This document shows, piece by piece, positions 59,273 to 64,000 of a DNA stretch of 64,000 nucleotides. The position numbers and the translations under genes are program-made. The notes under the pieces were generated by a model, which was given only the letters and a program-made list of their open reading frames with translations, did not search any database and was not told the origin of the DNA. This DNA is from Cavia porcellus (taxonomy: Eukaryota > Chordata > Mammalia > Rodentia > Caviidae): positions 74,417,482-74,481,481 of the forward strand of contig NW_026947484.1 of NCBI RefSeq assembly GCF_034190915.1, written 5' to 3'. Positions within the stretch are counted from its first letter, which is position 1; the number at the start of each line of letters is the position of its first letter.

Positions 59273-59979
59273 CCCAGATTCTTCATCCTTAAAGAGTATC
59301 TTTCTCACTGAGCTATTGTAAGGATGAAATGAGAGACACATTTGTACACCTTGGATCAAAACATATTGTGTATTATGGAATGCAAGGACACAAAGACAGA
59401 TCAGTCTCATCCTCTACTTTTGTTCCAATGCTGACTTCCATGGTCCTTGGTTTTTGAGCAATGTTTTGTGCTTATGTCTCTACCCATTTGAACATCTTCT
59501 TATATAATTCAAATAGGCAAATATTACATTTTCCACTCTTTTTTTTGGCATACGAATACTTGACTCACTTCCAAAATAAACCTGTCAAGATTATCAAGAA
59601 CACAAGTTCTCCTGGACTTTGTCCAAAGAATGCTGAGCAGTTGTGGGGATGCTCTGAGTGGCAGACTCTCACAGGAGTTTTCAAGTTAATCTCATGTCGC
59701 TTGGAAGCAAGCAGTAAATTCTTCTGTTGTCCCAGGGTCCTGGGCCATTTTTAAAAGGGAAGACTGACTTAAAATTTCCTCAAATTAGAATGTATTTGGG
59801 AGTGGGGCCCCTGAGTATAGAAGAATCTAGAAGATGCAATGCTTTTGACTTGGTTCTCCTAGTCACTCACAGAGCACTCCTGCAGAAAATCTTGCCTCAA
59901 GTTGCAGTGAAAAAGGCAAATAATACAACTGCTGGTTCCTTTTCAGAACCCACACTGGAGCCATGGCACCTGTCCTGGC
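59273..59979. other. No recognised feature
   Basis: 97- and 102-aa plus frames (59461-59754 and 59727-60035) overlap and end inside the MIR that follows; no motif. Confidence 0.4.
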
Positions 59980-60145
59980 ATCTGGGACCTTTGTGCCATG
60001 TATGCCTCTGTGCACCTCACTTTCCACAACTGTAAAATTAGGATACGAAAGACCCAACTCATTGGGCTGTTGGGAAGGTCAAATTAGTTGGCATAAAATA
60101 TTTAGGCCAACTCTTCCACTATCAGCACTCCTATTATCTCTATCA
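59980..60145 (+). mobile_element. MIR SINE
   Basis: 'ctgtgcacctcactttccac', 'aactgtaaaattaggatacg' and 'gggctgttgggaaggtcaaa' match the MIR core. Confidence 0.7.
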
Positions 60146-60339
60146 TAAAGATCCTTTAAGAGCCCATGTCAAGGGATAGTAGAAACAGACAGGCAACACA
60201 GCAGAGATGTCCTTAGTATTTGGAGACAAACAGGTTAAAATTCAGGTTCTATCAATCACTTGTACCACAAACTTGAAAATCTTTTGTCCGCCCCGCCCAA
60301 CTCTAAACCCCAGTGCTTTGTAAAGAGCATCTTCATCAT

Positions 60340-60500
60340 TGGGGCACCATAACAACTCAAGGCACTGATGTAGGTAGCACAATGTTCATAATAAATGCCT
60401 AACACATGTTCAGTAAAGTAATTGTCATTATTCATTTTTCAACTGGGATTTCAAGTCCAAGGTCAACGCGCTAACCCAGTGCTCAACGAATATTTACAAA
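60340..60500 (+). mobile_element. MIR/L2-like fragment
   Basis: 'ataataaatgcctaacacat' and 'gttcagtaaagtaattgtca' recall the MIR 3' end; the following 60435-60490 is unclear. Confidence 0.4.
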
Positions 60501-61638
60501 AGCCACTGTGGTCTTTCAGCTTGCTTCGCAGCTCTGAAGTGAAATGTAAGGATAAATACTAAAAATAAAACATGCTAATCATCGCCCTGGCCTCCCAGTC
60601 GAGGGTGTCTTGGTGACAAGTCACTCTGCAGTGCATTTGGTGGCTGGTGATGAACACTAACAGCAGATTAAAACTCTGAATGCCTGCTGCCCACTCTCCA
60701 GGCTTGCTTCTTTGTCAAATGTTTCCAAGAAAAAGTTCTTAAATCATTTGAGCTTCAAACCCAGAATCTATTGTGCATGACCGTGATCCCTTGCACACTG
60801 CGGGGAAAGGATCGAGCACACTATCTGTTTTTCTAAGACCCATTAATTTTTGGAGAATTCTTCGACTACCAAGCTAATATTATGCTCAGCAAGAGATGGC
60901 TCATAAATGTCTCCAAACTTATTTTATGATAGGAATAGACTCACAAATGTACAAATGACTTCCTGTTAACAAAAATGACAAAAGAAGGGGGTTAATTAAA
61001 AAATATAAACCATTTTGTTTCTTTTTCACCTTGCAGCAATTTTTATTGTGAGTAGCTATGGTTGTAGAGAGACAAGAGGCTGGAGGGACATTCTAAAGCC
61101 TAGAAAATCTTCCTTAGGGATCAAGATGTTCACCTTCAGGTATTACAAATAGGTCAGCCTCATCTTCTCTCAAAAGTTGCTTAACAGCATACTTTACAGA
61201 AAAGACATCATTTGGATTAAACTTAACACAGAAATTAAGACATTGTGGTTAATTATTCATACATTCATTAAGTAAAATGGTTCAAAAACTTCAGAGTTGT
61301 GCTCTGTGTAGCTATCAGAATTTCCTTTAGAATTCAATACTCTTTAAAGTATATGAATATAAATCAAATAAGTCCTAGTTCACAAATTCCAAATTAAAAG
61401 GGATTCACGCCTTATTCTAACATAAAGCATTATTTGATGTATCTCCAAGATTGCTTCTCTTTTATTACACAATATCCAGCAGCCACTATCCAAGTATCTA
61501 CACATGGAGATACTTTAAGTGTTTTAAATTGGTAACAAAGATAAAAATCTGCATTGCTGTGTATTACCTAGGGTATGCCCCCCCAAGTTCTCCTATGTAT
61601 TAAATGTGAGTTCAAAGTAGCACTAATCTTGTGTTGAT
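60501..61638. other. Unassigned AT-rich sequence without open frames
   Basis: No frame of 60 aa or more and no repeat I can name over 1.1 kb. Candidate for conserved non-coding sequence by alignment, not by anything directly visible. Confidence 0.4.
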
Positions 61639-61664
61639 ACACACACACACACACACACACACAC
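61639..61664. repeat. (AC)n microsatellite
   Basis: About 13 AC units. Confidence 0.95.
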
Positions 61665-62669
61665 GAATTTAACATTTTCCTCACCAGCATATGAGAACAA
61701 ACAGAAAAAAGTTTATAGAAACACAAGTATAATTGCCAACATTTATTGCTGGTCTTTGGGGTTTGTAATAAAAAAATCAGAAGATTTCTTTTCATAAAGC
61801 ATGCACTTTAAAATTGCCTAGTGTAAGATCAAAACACCTTAAAAAGAAAATTCGCCAACAGTCTACACTATTATCCCTCCTTAACAAAGTTACAGGAATA
61901 GAAAAAGTCTGAAGAAGTTTAAAAAGGAAAATTTCCTGAGTTATAGTTCCATTCTAGATGGACTTAGTTATAAAAATATTAGTAAGGAAAGGAAGCAGTT
62001 TCGTGGGGAAGCTGAGCATATTAAAGTCATCCTCATTATAAGCACAGCCCCACATAACACTTCAGCTCTCTTTGGCAGCAAGGCAAAAGCTTTTCAAATA
62101 AGGAATGGAAACTTCTCTAAGCATCTAGCTAAGTTATATATCATACTGCTGTATAGCAACATTGCCATTCTGTCGAGAGTAATGGAATGAGTAAGTACCA
62201 ACGTGCTTAGTTAGTAGGGAGGCCAGCTCCAGAAGTACATTGATTTGGGTATTCTTTTAACTTGATCACAGGAGGGCTAGATGACTTGGGAGTTTGGGAG
62301 TATTTCTTCAAGACTGCCAAAGTATTTTAGGTCAAGCTGTAAATTTTCCCTGAAGTTCTCTTCCAAAATTATGCTGATGACTGAGAAGAGAATCCTCCAA
62401 ATGCTTTCAAGAGCAAATTCTAATCTGTTATGGGAAAAAAAATAAGTAAAAATTTCCTCGCCTCTGCTTGATGCCTTCCCAAGGCTTGCTACTGCATGGG
62501 TGGTATGCTGCTTATAGCTGAGAATTTAGGGCAGGAGTTGGGATGTTGGGATATCGCTGATATCTTGTAGATATTCCCACTGTCTTCAGAGGAACCTGAG
62601 CTTGGACACCTCTGGAAGTGCAAAGGAGCCATTCTACTCAGGGGTTGGACGCAGCTCTGGGCCAAGTGA
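61665..62669. other. Unassigned sequence
   Basis: AT-rich to about 62160, then mixed. No frame above 92 aa and no repeat recognised. Confidence 0.4.
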
Positions 62670-62770
62670 AGTTCAAGCCTTTGGAGCCAGATGGGCTTGG
62701 GTTGCCCCCCCCCCACTCTGTGTTCCCTTGAGCATATCTTAATCTCTCTGAGAGCTACACAGAGCACAAT
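62670..62770 (+). mobile_element. MIR SINE with internal deletion
   Basis: 'ttcaagcctttggagccaga', 'tgggcttgggttg', then a C-run and 'gagcatatcttaatctctct': MIR start and core, with the segment between them missing. Confidence 0.5.
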
Positions 62771-64000
62771 CTCTCTGTATAATATCAGTCTTCAAGATTG
62801 TTGTTATGGTCAAAGATATCAACAACCCATGGATTTGACAGGTACTAGTCACTGTGCCTATAGATCACAGACCCTACTGCATTACTAGAATCTCATTAGG
62901 GTTTTCTTCACTCTTCTCACACAAATAGATCCTCAAGCAGGAAATACTCCCATGGCAGAAACTGTATATGTCATTAAAGTTCCCTTAAACCTCAGGCATC
63001 CTCATACATCTTAGAAAAGATTTATTTTGTAATGAGTATGTCCCAGGGTACATCACAGTTACTAAAGAGTCAGCCAAAACCCCTACCTCCTTCACATTTA
63101 CAGTAGAAATAAAATTTCATACATTTTGAAGTTGACACTCAGAGCCCAAGATCCACTCAGTGGTGGGTTCTGGGGTTACACAAGTTAAAGCAGCTCAGTA
63201 GTTGTCAAAGTGAAATCTGGGTCTAATGCTAAACCTTTCTATGCTGGTTACTCCATAAACCAGCTCGTCTGTGCTTTCCAAGACAAAACAAAACCAAAAT
63301 CAAAAACCTTTTATCTCCAGTTTCTTTATAAGTATAGCTGAATCTCTCTTCCCACATCCAAACTTTTTGCTGAGAAATCGCTACAGCCATCTACATTTCC
63401 CACCCATTTATCCACTCGGGGCATCCAGTTCTGCTCTCATCACTCCCCTGGAACTCCAGTTACCAAGCACCAGTGGTCTCCTGGTTGCCTAATACTTAAG
63501 TATGGGTTTAAAGATTCATTCTTAGTCTCTTGCTGCTATTGCTTTATAATTCTCCTTGGAAAATACCATCTCTGCTCAGAATTTTCATCACTGTCTTTTA
63601 TGCTGAAGGTTCCCACACACACAGTTCTACTCAGCACGTACCGTAGGGAGGCTTGTGTGTTTTATTTACACTATCTCTTCCATACCCAACACTCCTGCTC
63701 TATGTTAGGTCCTCATCAATTGTCAGGCCAAGGGAGAGACCCCTAACCAGTGTTTCTATCACTGAGCTCATCACTCCCAAACTGCAGTCAAATGCTCAAC
63801 CTCACAGCTACTGAAAGAGCAGATAGAACCAGCAGAGTCGTCTCCAATGTCCAGTGGCAGAGTCACACAAATAGTTCTTTAAGAAGGATCTGTCTGCACC
63901 TTGCCTCTCTCTATTTCTGCTCCAATATAGCTACTTAGACTTACTGATTCTGAGAGCCAGATGATACCCTTCTACTAAATTCCTTTCTGTTCTATTTAAA
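62771..64000. other. Unassigned sequence to the window edge
   Basis: Frames are at most 73 aa and motif-free; pyrimidine-rich patches at 63330-63480. No repeat recognised. Confidence 0.4.

Overview
This 64 kb window reads as an ordinary mammalian, rodent-type, non-coding stretch (intergenic or deep intronic). I found no intact protein-coding gene, no rRNA or functional tRNA gene, no CRISPR array and no CpG-island-like promoter. The rodent call rests on SINEs: about twelve ID-type (tRNA-derived) copies, several B1-type copies and one dimeric B1-dID copy at 24510-24698. B1-dID is known from non-muroid rodents (squirrel-, beaver-, dormouse- and guinea-pig-related lineages), and I see no B2 or mouse/rat L1, so a non-murid rodent is my best guess. 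Genus is not determinable here. Ancient mammalian repeats (MIR, L2, hAT and Tigger relics) fill much of the rest.

Layout. 1-1.1 kb: old L1 fragment, minus strand, split by an ID. 1.9-2.45 kb: Tigger-like element. 4.75-5.54 kb: an odd composite of an ID, a GA tract, an inverted L1 piece and an L1 3' end inside one apparent target-site duplication. 8.4-9.3 kb: L2. 11.43-about 16.5 kb (perhaps to 17.1 kb): a near-complete but dead L1 on the minus strand, with ORF1 and ORF2 remnants and an ID in the endonuclease region. 18.2-18.9 kb: older L1. 19.14-20.56 kb: a two-LTR MaLR-like element whose two LTRs each carry a different hAT-like insertion at the matching site. 36.8-37.15 kb: a second Tigger-type MITE. 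38.45-38.78 kb: a solo LTR of the 19-20 kb family. 45.7-50 kb: a cluster of ID and B1 SINEs. 50.6-52.8 kb: an L2 region with two MaLR-type LTRs in opposite orientation. 56.8-57.1 kb: a long purine-rich, GAA/GGA-rich tract. 58.9-59.3 kb: another MaLR-type LTR. Microsatellites (CA, GA, AAAG, ATCT, CTTT, CTCTGT, AAG) are scattered throughout.

There is no operon or pathway to describe. What the window offers is a layered insertion history that can be ordered by nesting. I see no sign of a new coding system; the most notable items are the composite insertion near 5 kb, the paired hAT insertions at 19-20.5 kb, and a 56-bp direct repeat at 29.5 and 30.1 kb. Repeat families were named by eye, without a library search, so subfamily names are deliberately withheld.
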